A stretch of 64,000 bases of DNA from Flavobacteriales bacterium UBA5040 (GCA_002415135.1 DIBY01000024.1:62001-126000); one strand, 5' to 3'. Counted from the stretch's first letter, positions 24,114 to 33,181 are shown. Made by a program: numbers and translations. The notes: generated from the letters alone by a model not told the origin.

Positions 24114-26041
24114 TTTTTTTGAAACTTGAAAATCTCTCCATTAATTTTAATTAAATAAATACCAGTCGGCAAAGTAGAAACTTTGATTGATGTAGATGGA
24201 TCGTAATTTCCTTTTTCAATTAAAACTCCTTCCATATTATATATTTCGTAGGCAGTTTGGCGTGAAATCCCTTTAAAATTAATTTCATTCTCAACGGGAT
24301 TTGGGTACAAGATCACTGTTTGTTTCTGACTCGATTCAGCTTTAAGTAAAGATGGATCATAAATCACCATAGAATTTTTTTCTATAATTTGAAGATCATC
24401 ATTAAAGGAAATATTTGCTACTTTAAAATTAATCATTTCGGAGAAATTCTGATTATCCTGCGTACTATTTAAAACCAAATTAGACACTTCACCATTCGTT
24501 CCGGTCACTTTTACCGGCAAAGGCATTTCAAAAAAACCGACCGAAGAATGACTCTGAGTTTGGGATATTAAAAAATGGAGATTCTGATTCGCAACAGGTT
24601 GATTCCATTTAATGGTGTAAGTTGGATAACCTTCGCCATAAATCCAGTCGTTAAAAAATTCACTAAAATCTTTTCCAGTACTGATGAAGAGTTGATTTTT
24701 AAAATTTTCGGTCGTCGCATATTGATAGGCGAAATTGGGGTTCGCAACATACTCCCGCAGCATTTGATCAAAGTCCTCGTCACCTAAGATCCATTTCAAC
24801 ATTCTTAAAACGAAAGCTCCTTTTTGATAAGTTAATCTTCCACTAAAAACGGTTGGTATATTTCCCAACTCTGAATCGTCGACGTAAACGCTTCCACCTG
24901 GTAAACTGGTAATTGAATTGAGATGAAACTGCAAATGATTTAAAAATTCTGCCGGCGTCATGCTGTTTTTCTCGTAAATCAAATATTCGCCGAAAGTTGC
25001 AAAACCTTCATTCAACCACGCTTCGTTCCAACTTCCACACGTAATTTTATCACCAAACCACTGATGCGCTAACTCATGTGCAATGGTGAATTTTCCAAAA
25101 GAATTCATAGACGACATCGTTTGATGTTCCATCGCCGCGCCATTAACTGCAAATTCCATGTGCCCGTATTTTTCATCAGCAAAAGGATAAGGTCCAAAAT
25201 AGGTTTCAAAAATTCCCATCGCTTGTTTGGTCCATTCTATATTTTCAAGAACTCCTGCATTATTACTCGTGTCGGGATATAAATAATTGACGAATGGAAA
25301 AGAATTACTTCCAATGGTATCATTAAACTTCGTGAAGTTTCCGATGGAAGGTGCCGCCAAATAAGCCGCCATCGGATATTGAGTTCGCCAAAAGGTCAGT
25401 TTTTTATTTCCAGTCAAAAAAGTTTCCGATTTTAACAATCCGTTTGCAGCAACGCTGTATAGATCTGGTGTCGTAATTTTAAAATCGAAACGCTCGATTT
25501 TATCATTCATACTTTGCTTGGTAGGAAACCAATTTTGAGCGCCATACGGTTCAGAAAGCGTTGACAGAACAGGCGAACCAGCATGCGTTCCGACATAAAA
25601 ATAAGTTCGTCCACTATTATCGGGAACGCCAGAATAATTGATGGTGAGAGAATCTAAAGTATTCGTAGAAATTGAATCGGGAAAATTTATTTTCAATTCT
25701 TTCGTGGGCAATTGTTCAAAAACCAAAGCTGTTCCATGATAAGTAACTGCTGACACAGGAATCTGATCTGTAAAGTCAAAGTAAATAGCGGACATGGATT
25801 CTCTTGCGATAAAATGAGCCGTAACCGACCCGGAAATATAATTGACCTCTGGATCAAGATTCACATCCATTCTTTGGTATTGCAGATCGTAATTTAAAGT
25901 ATTGGGATTAACATTGAAATCGGATCTATTCTGATAAGACCTCAATTCACTTTCAATCAAAGACTGATGTTCTAGTATTTCCTGTGCTGTAAACTTCGTA
26001 AAAAATATTGCAAGAATTAGGAAAGAATAAAAGTTTCTCAT
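24110..26041 (-). CDS. Secreted M1-family aminopeptidase with T9SS sorting domain
   Basis: Zinc aminopeptidase of family M1, exported then probably passed out by the type IX system. The zinc site is HELAHQWFGD with a downstream Glu in NEGFA; the GxMEN exopeptidase motif reads GAAMEH. Residues 1-19 from ATG 26041 form a signal peptide (MRNFYSFLILAIFFTKFTA). An in-frame codon nine bases earlier is less suited. The C-terminal ~70 residues (ILYPNPVENEINF...GIYLIKINGE) are a T9SS type A sorting domain. It needs the PorT-type machinery, one component of which lies at 44276. Confidence 0.93.
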   Translation of the reverse strand: MRNFYSFLILAIFFTKFTAQEILEHQSLIESELRSYQNRSDFNVNPNTLNYDLQYQRMDVNLDPEVNYISGSVTAHFIARESMSAIYFDFTDQIPVSAVTYHGTALVFEQLPTKELKINFPDSISTNTLDSLTINYSGVPDNSGRTYFYVGTHAGSPVLSTLSEPYGAQNWFPTKQSMNDKIERFDFKITTPDLYSVAANGLLKSETFLTGNKKLTFWRTQYPMAAYLAAPSIGNFTKFNDTIGSNSFPFVNYLYPDTSNNAGVLENIEWTKQAMGIFETYFGPYPFADEKYGHMEFAVNGAAMEHQTMSSMNSFGKFTIAHELAHQWFGDKITCGSWNEAWLNEGFATFGEYLIYEKNSMTPAEFLNHLQFHLNSITSLPGGSVYVDDSELGNIPTVFSGRLTYQKGAFVLRMLKWILGDEDFDQMLREYVANPNFAYQYATTENFKNQLFISTGKDFSEFFNDWIYGEGYPTYTIKWNQPVANQNLHFLISQTQSHSSVGFFEMPLPVKVTGTNGEVSNLVLNSTQDNQNFSEMINFKVANISFNDDLQIIEKNSMVIYDPSLLKAESSQKQTVILYPNPVENEINFKGISRQTAYEIYNMEGVLIEKGNYDPSTSIKVSTLPTGIYLIKINGEIFKFQKN

Positions 26042-26121
26042 GCGGCTCAATTTAATTTAAAGATAATTAAAAAGCCTGACAGTCAGCAAATTATTTAATG
26101 GAATTTTTAAATTCCCTTGTT

Positions 26122-27399
26122 TTAATACTTATCTTTCCACTTCTTTTTGAGTTGCTCCGAGACTTTGTTTTCGGTCGCATTACTTCCGGGTTTATAAAAC
26201 GATGTTCCTTTTATTTCTTCCGGTAAAAACTCTAGATCAACGAAGTTCCCTTCGTGAGAATGAGCGTAATCGTAGTCTTTTCCATAATTCAGATCCTTCA
26301 TTAATTTAGTTGGAGCATTTCGAAGATGTAAAGGAACAGGCAAATTACCCGTTTTTTTCACATTGGAAATTGCCTCATTAATGGCGAGATAAGTAGAATT
26401 GCTTTTCGGCGAAACCGCCAAATAAACTGCGGTCTGACTTAAAATAATTCTGGCTTCCGGATTTCCGATCACATTAATCGCCTGAAAACAGGTATTCGCC
26501 ATCACCAACGCGTTTGGATTTGCAAGTCCAATATCTTCTGAAGCTAAAATCAACATTCGTCTGGCGATAAATTTAATATCCTCGCCACCGACCAACATTC
26601 GCGCTAACCAATACACTGCACCGTTCGGATCAGAACCACGCATTGATTTAATGAAGGCTGAAATAATATCATAATGCTGTTCGCCATTCTTATCGTACAG
26701 CGCCATGGTTTCCTGCAAAACCGAAAGCACATTTTCATTATCAATTTCCTTTTTCTCCGAGTTTTTAAACTGATTCAATACATTTTCTACGGCGTTAATC
26801 AACTTCCGCGCGTCGCCGCCTGAATACTGAATCAACGCTTCGTTATCTTTTATACCAAAATCCGTATTTGAATCCTGATTGTATTTATGTAAAGAAATAG
26901 TGATCAACTCTTCCAGCTTCTCATATTCTAAAGCTTTTAGAACATAAACCTGAGACCGCGAAAGTAACGCGGAAACCACTTCAAAACTTGGATTTTCAGT
27001 CGTCGCACCCATTAATACGACCCAACCTTTTTCTACCGCGTGAAGCAAAGAATCCTGTTGAGACTTATTAAACCGGTGAATTTCATCAATAAATAAAATC
27101 GGAGATTTCCCAGAAAATAAGTTCTGCTTTTTGGCCTCTTCGATGATCTCTCTAATATCTTTCACCCCACTTGAAACGGCTGAAAGTTTATAAAATTTAC
27201 GCCCTGAGGTTTCAGATATGATTTCTGCCAGCGTCGTTTTTCCGGTTCCGGGCGGTCCCCAAAAAATCAGTGAATTCAAAGTATCATTCTCTAACATCTT
27301 CCGAATCGGTCCGTTTTTGCCGGTCAAATGTTCCTGCCCTAAAACCTGATCTAAAGTTTTTGGTCGTAATTTTTCAGCAAGAGGGGAGTTAGAATTCAA
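26122..27399 (-). CDS. rarA: Replication-associated recombination protein A (RarA/MgsA)
   Basis: AAA+ ATPase acting at stalled replication forks. 425 residues with Walker A WGPPGTGKTT (about 47-56), Walker B ILFIDEIHRF (about 100-109) and sensor 1 GATTENPSFEV. The C-terminal clamp-loader-like and MgsA domains include YWLARMLVGGEDIKFIARR and LRNAPTKLMK, as in the family. A -7 element at 27455-27462 gives a leader of about 50 nt. It is divergent from yidD. Confidence 0.96.
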   Translation of the reverse strand: MNSNSPLAEKLRPKTLDQVLGQEHLTGKNGPIRKMLENDTLNSLIFWGPPGTGKTTLAEIISETSGRKFYKLSAVSSGVKDIREIIEEAKKQNLFSGKSPILFIDEIHRFNKSQQDSLLHAVEKGWVVLMGATTENPSFEVVSALLSRSQVYVLKALEYEKLEELITISLHKYNQDSNTDFGIKDNEALIQYSGGDARKLINAVENVLNQFKNSEKKEIDNENVLSVLQETMALYDKNGEQHYDIISAFIKSMRGSDPNGAVYWLARMLVGGEDIKFIARRMLILASEDIGLANPNALVMANTCFQAINVIGNPEARIILSQTAVYLAVSPKSNSTYLAINEAISNVKKTGNLPVPLHLRNAPTKLMKDLNYGKDYDYAHSHEGNFVDLEFLPEEIKGTSFYKPGSNATENKVSEQLKKKWKDKY

Positions 27400-27454
27400 G
27401 GTATTTAAAGATTGGTAGGTTCGTGATTAAACTGAAAGGCTCATATGGATGGAA

Positions 27455-27462
27455 CAAAGATA
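27455..27462 (-). promoter_or_regulatory. TAtcTTTG -7 element, rarA
   Basis: Perfect -7 box on the minus strand, 55 nt before the rarA ATG. A minus-strand TTG at 27479-27481 is 16 bp further upstream. Confidence 0.55.
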
Positions 27463-27520
27463 AGCACTTTGTTGAAAACAACTTTTAATCCAAACATAAA
27501 GTAAATTTAAACTAATTGGT

Positions 27521-27528
27521 TATTTTTG
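27521..27528 (+). promoter_or_regulatory. TAttTTTG -7 element, yidD/lgt
   Basis: Perfect -7 box ending seven bases before the yidD ATG, implying a leader of only about 0-3 nt. It probably drives yidD and lgt together. Confidence 0.6.
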
Positions 27529-27535
27529 CAACGCA

Positions 27536-27775
27536 ATGTTCAACAAAATCATCACTTTTCCTTTAATTATCCTGATAAAATTTTATCAGTGGTTCATCTC
27601 GCCGTTGTTGCCAAAAAGTTGCCGTTACGAACCCACTTGTTCAAGCTATATGGTAGAAGCACTGAAGGTTCACGGTCCAATAAAAGGTTTATGGTTAGGC
27701 TCGAAAAGGATTGCGAGATGTAATCCGTGGGGCGGCGAAGGTTATGATCCGGTTCCACCAAAATGTAAACATTAA
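27536..27775 (+). CDS. yidD: Membrane protein insertion efficiency factor YidD
   Basis: Small amphipathic membrane-associated protein that assists YidC-dependent insertion. The 79 residues match the family throughout: an N-terminal helix, then YQWFISPLLPKSCRYEPTCS, SYMVEALKVHG and RCNPWGGEGYDPVP with its conserved cysteines. It is usually found with rnpA and yidC; here it stands instead between rarA and lgt, 29 bp upstream of lgt. Confidence 0.95.
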   Translation: MFNKIITFPLIILIKFYQWFISPLLPKSCRYEPTCSSYMVEALKVHGPIKGLWLGSKRIARCNPWGGEGYDPVPPKCKH

Positions 27776-27804
27776 TTAAAATTTTAAATTTTTGAATAAA
27801 TAAT

Positions 27805-28674
27805 ATGCTGACTTTTTTATACTCTACCTGGGATCCGTCCACGGGAATTCCGTTAGGACCAATTACCTTACATTATTACAGTTTAATGTTTATTCTCGCC
27901 TTTGGTTTGGGCTATGTTTTAATGACCAAAATGTTTAAAATTGATCATGTTGATGTAAAATATGTAGAACCACTATTTACATGGACTTTAATCGGGACTA
28001 TTTTTGGAGCGAGAATCGGACATGTTGTTTTTTATGAACCCGAACTTTTCCGTACCGATTTCTGGTCGGTATTTTTACCTATTCGCACCAATCCTACTTT
28101 AGAGTTCACCGGATTTTCCGGTTTAGCAAGTCATGGCGCAGCCATTGTTTTGGTTACCTCTACAATTATTTTTGCCCTAAAAGTGGTGAAGAAAAATCCT
28201 TTTTGGATGTTAGATAGAGTTGCAATAACCGTTGCCCTTGCAGGGTTTTTTATCAGATTTGGAAACTTTTTCAATTCAGAAATTATTGGAAAACCAGCTC
28301 CAGAAAATTCAATTTTTGCGATTAAATTTCCACAGCAAAGTTTAAGCTACGGCGACATTGTCCCAAGATATCCTACCCAGCTTTTTGAAGGATTTTCGTA
28401 TTTAGCTTTGTTTTTTATCATGTGGCTGATCTACCTAAAAACCAATAAAAAATACAGACAAGGTTGGCTTTTCGGTTTTTTCTTTGTCGTACTTTGGTCT
28501 ATCCGCTTTCTAGTTGAATTCCTGAAAGAACCACAAGGCGTAGAAAAAATAACATTAGGAATATTAAATACCGGTCAAGTTCTTTCTATCCCATTGATTC
28601 TGGCTGGACTAGTCATTATGTGGTATTCTAAAAACAATGTGATCACCGAAGAAGAAAATGAACAACCTGCATAA
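27805..28674 (+). CDS. lgt: Prolipoprotein diacylglyceryl transferase
   Basis: Inner-membrane enzyme that moves diacylglycerol from phosphatidylglycerol to the lipobox Cys, the first step in making the many lipoproteins of this window. 289 residues with about seven membrane helices. The Lgt signature is IRFGNFFNSEIIG. Other conserved parts are GLASHGAAI, YPTQLFEGFSY and IRFLVEFLKEPQ. It follows yidD by 29 bp, so the two are likely cotranscribed, and ends at a terminator shared with the convergent gene. Confidence 0.96.
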   Translation: MLTFLYSTWDPSTGIPLGPITLHYYSLMFILAFGLGYVLMTKMFKIDHVDVKYVEPLFTWTLIGTIFGARIGHVVFYEPELFRTDFWSVFLPIRTNPTLEFTGFSGLASHGAAIVLVTSTIIFALKVVKKNPFWMLDRVAITVALAGFFIRFGNFFNSEIIGKPAPENSIFAIKFPQQSLSYGDIVPRYPTQLFEGFSYLALFFIMWLIYLKTNKKYRQGWLFGFFFVVLWSIRFLVEFLKEPQGVEKITLGILNTGQVLSIPLILAGLVIMWYSKNNVITEEENEQPA

Positions 28675-28700
28675 GGTCATAAAATCTTCTTGTAAAACTC

Positions 28701-28734
28701 AATCCTTTCAATTTTTTGGAAGGATTTTTTTATT
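28701..28734. terminator. Bidirectional terminator lgt / nnrD
   Basis: Stem AATCCTTTC / GGAAGGATT (one mismatch) with T and A runs on either side. The left arm includes the last codons of the minus-strand gene, whose stop is at 28708-28710. Confidence 0.75.
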
Positions 28735-30222
28735 GAGATATTTGAAAACTGTTCCGATTTCTTCAATTAAATCTGAGGGCAACATCGCTTCTTTTGAAAA
28801 CTTTTCTGCAGCGAAATCTCCGGCCTTACCGTGAAGCCAAACTCCGAAAATCGACGCATCCTTAGGTGAATAATTTTGAGCTAAAAGTGACGTGATAATT
28901 CCTAATAATGCATCACCACTTCCACCTTTTGCCATTCCCGAATTTCCCGTAATATTATAAAAAACCTGATTATCTGGAGTAACAACTTGAGTATGATGAT
29001 CTTTTAAAACGACATAAATCTGTAATTCCCGTGCTTTTTTGATCGCAAGATCTAAGCGTTCAAATGAGTTTTCGGTTTTCCCAAACAGTCGCTCAAATTC
29101 TTTCGGATGAGGCGTGATGATTGAATGTTTTGGAATTTGATTTAATGAAGCTGGATTTTTAGAAATAATATTTAAAGCATCAGCGTCGATAACCAAAGAT
29201 TTTTCATACGTTTTTAAAAATTGCAAAAAGGAAGATTCAGTATCAGAATCGGTTCCTAATCCAGGACCGATTCCAATAACAGCGTTTTCCTCAAAGTCGA
29301 AATTGGCCACCTCATTTTCGCCACCAGATACAAACATTGCTTCGGGACAATTTGTTTGTAGAATCTCATAACCGCATTTTGGAGCGAGAATAAATGTTAT
29401 CCCACTGCCCGATTTCAGGGTTGCTATTGTTGCTAAAACTGCAGCTCCTATTTTGCCGAAACTTCCGGCAACAATGTTTGTTTTTCCGTAAGTTCCTTTG
29501 TGAGAAAATTCGCTGCGTTTCTTATAAATATTTTCTATTAGTAAATCATTGATCAAATAATCAGGCGTCAATTCCTCTGCTGAAAATTCTTCGCTTAATC
29601 CAATATCTAAAATATGAATTTCTCCACAAAAAATTCCAGCTTCGGGATGAAGCATTGATTTCTTCCAGGTTTGGAACGTCAAAGTGTGATCAACTTTGAA
29701 AATCACTGCACTTTCAGCTGTTATTTCATCTGCCATTAATCCTGAAGGAATATCGATCGAAACTTTAGGAAGTTTCAAGTCATTAAGAAAAAAAATTACA
29801 TCGGCAGTTTCTCCTTCAATGTTCCGATTCACTCCGATGCCGAAAAGTGCGTCGATGATAATTGAATTTTCTTTGAAAACGCACTGATTTAAAGTACCGA
29901 AATCTAGAATATCAATTCCTGTAATATCCTTACATCGTTGAAAATTAATCAGAGCATTTTCAGAATAATTGGAATTTGGATTGTTAAAAAGAGTTACATC
30001 AAACCCTTTATGATACAGTAGTCTCGCGATCGCAAAACCATCACCACCATTGTTTCCTGATCCACAAAAAATGATTACAGGATGGTGAACACTGTAATTT
30101 TCTTCCAACCAATTCGCACAAGAACTCGCCGCATTTTCCATTAGTTGTACCGAAGAAATAGGTTGATTTAAAATGGTGAAAGCATCCCACTTTTTTATTT
30201 GTAGTGCAGAAAAAATTTTCAT
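28708..30222 (-). CDS. Bifunctional NAD(P)H-hydrate epimerase / ADP-dependent dehydratase
   Basis: Repairs damaged NAD(P)HX. The N-terminal half is the YjeF_N epimerase (NnrE): FCGSGNNGGDGFAIARLL, then IIDALFGIGVNR and SIDIPSGL. The C-terminal half, from about residue 225, is the ribokinase-like dehydratase (NnrD): HKGTYGKTNIVAGS, GIGPGLGTD, IITPHPKEFERLF and GNSGMAKGGSGDALLGII. Start taken at ATG 30222 (MKIFSALQIKKWD); an upstream TTG is less likely. The 504 residues match the fused bacterial form. Its last codons lie within the shared terminator. Confidence 0.95.
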   Translation of the reverse strand: MKIFSALQIKKWDAFTILNQPISSVQLMENAASSCANWLEENYSVHHPVIIFCGSGNNGGDGFAIARLLYHKGFDVTLFNNPNSNYSENALINFQRCKDITGIDILDFGTLNQCVFKENSIIIDALFGIGVNRNIEGETADVIFFLNDLKLPKVSIDIPSGLMADEITAESAVIFKVDHTLTFQTWKKSMLHPEAGIFCGEIHILDIGLSEEFSAEELTPDYLINDLLIENIYKKRSEFSHKGTYGKTNIVAGSFGKIGAAVLATIATLKSGSGITFILAPKCGYEILQTNCPEAMFVSGGENEVANFDFEENAVIGIGPGLGTDSDTESSFLQFLKTYEKSLVIDADALNIISKNPASLNQIPKHSIITPHPKEFERLFGKTENSFERLDLAIKKARELQIYVVLKDHHTQVVTPDNQVFYNITGNSGMAKGGSGDALLGIITSLLAQNYSPKDASIFGVWLHGKAGDFAAEKFSKEAMLPSDLIEEIGTVFKYLNKKILPKN

Positions 30223-30378
30223 TTGATTCAATTATTACGCTAAATAAAGTTACTAAAAATACACTTGGGATCACAGTTTTGGAAAATTTATTAGAAAAAG
30301 AACAATTTTTCGCCACTTATCTGTCTTTTAAGAAAGAAATTAACTATTTTTAACTTTTAAAAAATAAAACATGAAATT

Positions 30379-30750
30379 ATGGGATTAGTACAAGAATTTA
30401 AAGATTTTGCATTCAAAGGGAATGTAGTAGATTTGGCGGTAGCAGTTATCATTGGTGCTGCGTTTGGTAAAATTATATCGTCTTTTGTTGATGATGTAAT
30501 TACTCCTTTATTGTTGAATCCTGCTTTGAAAGCGGCAGGTGCAGAAAACATTGCACAATTGACCTGGAACGGCGTTCAATACGGGAATTTCCTTTCTGCA
30601 GTCCTGAGCTTTTTAGTGATTGCATTGGTATTGTTTATGGTGATCAAAGCGGTAAACAAAGTGAACAAACCTGCAGTAGTTGCTCCAGCTGGACCAACAG
30701 ACGATCAAATATTATTAACAGAGATCAGAGACTTGTTGAAAAACAAATAA
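30379..30750 (+). CDS. mscL: Large-conductance mechanosensitive channel MscL
   Basis: Homopentameric inner-membrane channel that opens under hypo-osmotic stress. 123 residues: N-terminal amphipathic helix MGLVQEFKDFAFKGNVVDLA, TM1 with the VAVIIGAAFGKIISSFVDD signature, a short periplasmic loop, TM2 (FLSAVLSFLVIALVLFMVI), then the cytoplasmic helix ending EIRDLLKNK. Length and order are typical. It is a single-gene unit with its own terminator. A degenerate -7 (TAttTTTA) lies about 30 bp upstream. Confidence 0.97.
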   Translation: MGLVQEFKDFAFKGNVVDLAVAVIIGAAFGKIISSFVDDVITPLLLNPALKAAGAENIAQLTWNGVQYGNFLSAVLSFLVIALVLFMVIKAVNKVNKPAVVAPAGPTDDQILLTEIRDLLKNK

Positions 30751-30772
30751 TAGTTTTCCTCACGAATGAACA

Positions 30773-30806
30773 AAGACGCCCCGGTTGGTGCGTCTTTTTA
30801 TTTTTA
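30773..30806 (+). terminator. mscL terminator
   Basis: Stem AAGACGC / GCGTCTT with loop CCCGGTTGGT and a T-rich tail. Confidence 0.85.
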
Positions 30807-30821
30807 AATAAAGTAGTAACT

Positions 30822-31781
30822 TTAATAAGTTTGTAAAATACTGCAAATCTGCTCGGCTAGGGAAAGTCCAATTCGGTCTTGCGCTTCTACCGTTGAGGCT
30901 CCAGTATGTGGAGTTAATGAAATCTTTGGATGGTTTAAAATTGTCTTCGAAGGTTTTGGCTCATTATTGAAAACATCTAAAGCTGCGAAAGAAAGTTTAC
31001 CTGAATCTAAAGCAGTAATTAAATCTTGTTCATCAATCACGCCTCCTCTGCTGCAGTTTACGATCACCGCTCCATCTTTCATCTTAGCAAATTCTTTTTT
31101 GCCAATCATACTGCCATCTATTTGTGCAGGAACGTGAAGGGTAATAAAATCAGCGTGTCTCAAAACATCTTCCAGCGGTTCTGTTTCAATATCAACATTA
31201 ATGAATTGATTATTGTAAAACTTCACTTTAATGCTGGCTCTTCCAATATTATTATCTGCTGCAATGACGCGCATTCCTAATCCTAAAGCAATTCTGGCAA
31301 CTTCTTGTCCGATTCTTCCCATTCCGACAATCCCGATGGTTTTACCACGAAGTTCGATGCCTTTTTCGTATGATTTTTTGAGTTGATTAAATTGGGTATC
31401 ACCAACCAAAGGCATTTTTCTATTCGAATCCTGTAAAAATCTGGCTCCACTAAACAAATGTGCAAAAACCAATTCTGCTACAGAAGCTGAAGAAGCAGCC
31501 GGTGTATTAATAACATGAATATTTTTCGAGCGGGCGTAATCAACATCGATATTATCCATTCCTACTCCACCACGTCCGATGATATCTAAACTCGGGCAAG
31601 CATCAATCAATTCTTTTCTAACCAATGTTGCGCTCCTTACTAAAAGCGTTCGTATTTGATGTCCATTAATAAAATCTGCTAAGAATTCCTGTGGAACTTT
31701 AGTCGTTATTACTTCAAAACCTTTTTCTGTTAAAGCATCAATTCCTGATTGATCTAAACCGTCATTTGCTAATATCTTCAT
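30822..31781 (-). CDS. serA: D-3-phosphoglycerate dehydrogenase-like 2-hydroxyacid dehydrogenase
   Basis: NAD-dependent oxidation of 3-phosphoglycerate, first step of serine synthesis, is the likely role. 319 residues with the D-2-hydroxyacid dehydrogenase fold: substrate loop GRGGVGMDNID, NAD motif GIVGMGRIGQEVA, NCSRGGVIDEQDL with the catalytic Arg, a Glu in FNNEPKP, and His in LTPHTGAST. It lacks the C-terminal ACT domain of E. coli SerA. serC is not adjacent. It lies 8 bp after a small HAD gene, and the two form an operon. Another hydroxyacid substrate cannot be excluded. Confidence 0.85.
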   Translation of the reverse strand: MKILANDGLDQSGIDALTEKGFEVITTKVPQEFLADFINGHQIRTLLVRSATLVRKELIDACPSLDIIGRGGVGMDNIDVDYARSKNIHVINTPAASSASVAELVFAHLFSGARFLQDSNRKMPLVGDTQFNQLKKSYEKGIELRGKTIGIVGMGRIGQEVARIALGLGMRVIAADNNIGRASIKVKFYNNQFINVDIETEPLEDVLRHADFITLHVPAQIDGSMIGKKEFAKMKDGAVIVNCSRGGVIDEQDLITALDSGKLSFAALDVFNNEPKPSKTILNHPKISLTPHTGASTVEAQDRIGLSLAEQICSILQTY

Positions 31782-31789
31782 CCTTTATG

Positions 31790-32191
31790 TTAATCGTTAA
31801 AAACTTCAATCGTCACTTGTTTTTCTACCATATCGGTAAATTTACCCCGGTATTGAGTCGCCTTCACGATATGATTATCGATCCAGTGATAGTTTCCGCC
31901 GCGTGGTTTTCCACACAAAACGCTGTGGTATTTGAAGCCGTGTTTATCGAGCCAGTCGATGGTAATCTGTTTTAAATTTTCGGTTCTGGAAGTGAAGAAA
32001 CAGATAATATGTCCTTGATCGTACCATCTGTTAATTGTTTCTAACGCATCTAAATACGGTTCACATGTCACCATTCTTTCAGGCTCCTCGTTGGGTACAT
32101 CATCAGTTATTGTTCCATCGATATCGATCAAATAATTCTTCATTTCTCCTTTCAGCATTGGGCTTAAATGATCTTTATAATCTAATTCCAT
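31790..32191 (-). CDS. Small HAD-superfamily hydrolase
   Basis: Compact HAD-type phosphatase of about 133 residues with unknown substrate. Motif I is YLIDIDGTITDD (the DxDGT pattern). Motif II is CFFTSRTENLKQITIDWLD. Later GFKYHSVLCGKPRGGNYHWIDN supplies the Lys and acidic residues of motifs III and IV. No cap domain is present. The start MELDYKDHLS is chosen because a perfect -7 box lies just upstream at 32211-32218. It precedes the serA-like gene by 8 bp, which could hint at phosphoserine phosphatase activity, but it does not look like SerB. Confidence 0.8.
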   Translation of the reverse strand: MELDYKDHLSPMLKGEMKNYLIDIDGTITDDVPNEEPERMVTCEPYLDALETINRWYDQGHIICFFTSRTENLKQITIDWLDKHGFKYHSVLCGKPRGGNYHWIDNHIVKATQYRGKFTDMVEKQVTIEVFND

Positions 32192-32210
32192 TATCAAAAA
32201 TTTAAGGTGC

Positions 32211-32218
32211 AAAATTAC
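32211..32218 (-). promoter_or_regulatory. TAatTTTG -7 element, HAD-serA operon
   Basis: Perfect minus-strand -7 box about 20 nt upstream of the chosen ATG. It rules out an alternative TTG start that would overlap the box. Confidence 0.55.
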
Positions 32219-32424
32219 AAAATTTCATTGATTTACAGACTATTAAATCATTTCAATCATTATGCATTGCGGTTATTTCCTTTTCTGGAGGTTTTTAGCT
32301 CTTATTAAATTCACTTTTAAAGAATATCTATTTCCGTCAGAAGTGGAAAAATATGGTTCGTTCTCTTCCCCATTTTTGAAGGTTAAATTGAAGTTAAAAA
32401 TTTCCCCAATAGATTTATTAATGT

Positions 32425-32432
32425 TAATTTTG
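32425..32432 (+). promoter_or_regulatory. TAatTTTG -7 element, idi (near-leaderless)
   Basis: Perfect -7 box whose final G is the first base of a GTG codon at 32432. Transcription should start near 32437, so the GTG cannot be the start and ATG 32438 is. Confidence 0.65.
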
Positions 32433-32437
32433 TGAGG

Positions 32438-32950
32438 ATGGAAGAACAAGTAGTTTTAATCTCAGAAAATGATGAAGTTCTGGGCTTAATGGATAAAATG
32501 CAGGCACACGAAAATGGCCTTTTACACCGCGCTTTCTCGGTTTTCTTATTTAATGAAAAAGGAGAAGTTCTTTTACAAAAAAGAGCAGCCGAAAAATACC
32601 ATTCCCCAAACCAATGGACGAACGCAGTTTGCTCTCATCCAAGAGCAGGTGAAACGTATCTGGAAGGTGCACAACGCAGATTAAAAGAAGAATTGGGAAT
32701 CGAAGCCATGGAATTATCTCCAAAGTTTCATTTCATTTATAAAGCAGATGTTGGTGGAAATCTTTGGGAACACGAACTCGACCACGTTTTTACAGGAAAT
32801 TACGACGGTAACTTTTCTTTGAATGATGAAGAGGTTTCTGAAATCAGATATATCACCATGGAAGCATTGGATGCAGAAATGGAATCGAATCCTGAAAATT
32901 TCACGGAATGGTTTAAGATCATTTTGGGGGAATATAAGGATAGACTTTGA
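32438..32950 (+). CDS. idi: Isopentenyl-diphosphate delta-isomerase, type 1
   Basis: Interconverts isopentenyl and dimethylallyl diphosphate in isoprenoid synthesis, feeding menaquinone and carotenoid-type pigments. Nudix-fold enzyme of 170 residues from ATG 32438. Catalytic Cys lies in QWTNAVCSHPRAGE. The Nudix-like helix is RRLKEELGIEAME, and the metal/catalytic Glu pair is in WEHELDHVF. The promoter -7 box overlaps the in-frame GTG at 32432, so I reject that longer start. No other isoprenoid gene is near. Confidence 0.95.
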   Translation: MEEQVVLISENDEVLGLMDKMQAHENGLLHRAFSVFLFNEKGEVLLQKRAAEKYHSPNQWTNAVCSHPRAGETYLEGAQRRLKEELGIEAMELSPKFHFIYKADVGGNLWEHELDHVFTGNYDGNFSLNDEEVSEIRYITMEALDAEMESNPENFTEWFKIILGEYKDRL

Positions 32951-33078
32951 GAAACGAGTAATGGTAATTAGCAATGAGTAATGGTGAACGGTGAATGGTG
33001 AATTATAAAACTCAAACGTTTAATTACGTAAGAACTCTTCTTCCAAAAATCCTTCGAAATAGAAACGGAAAGTAATTC
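32951..33078. repeat. Short tandem repeats downstream of idi
   Basis: GAGTAATGGT occurs at 32956-32965 and 32976-32985. Three tandem 7-mers GGTGAAC/T fill 32983-33003. This looks like slippage-generated simple sequence. No coding frame is supported here. Confidence 0.6.
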
Positions 33079-33181
33079 TAGCCCCGATGGAAGTGGCATC
33101 CCACGAATCCGCGACAGCGGTGAGTGGATATAACGAACAGCGGGACCGGATCATCAAAGAAGCAAAAATGGTTGTGCTTCT
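33079..33181. repeat. REP-like dispersed intergenic repeat, copy 2
   Basis: Shares ordered anchors with the element at 962-1057: GCCCCGA (33081), AGTGG (33092), AGCGGGA (33139) and GCTTC (33176). It is GC-richer than its flanks and ends 28 bp before gcvT. Similar elements are, from memory, common between genes in Chryseobacterium. Confidence 0.6.
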
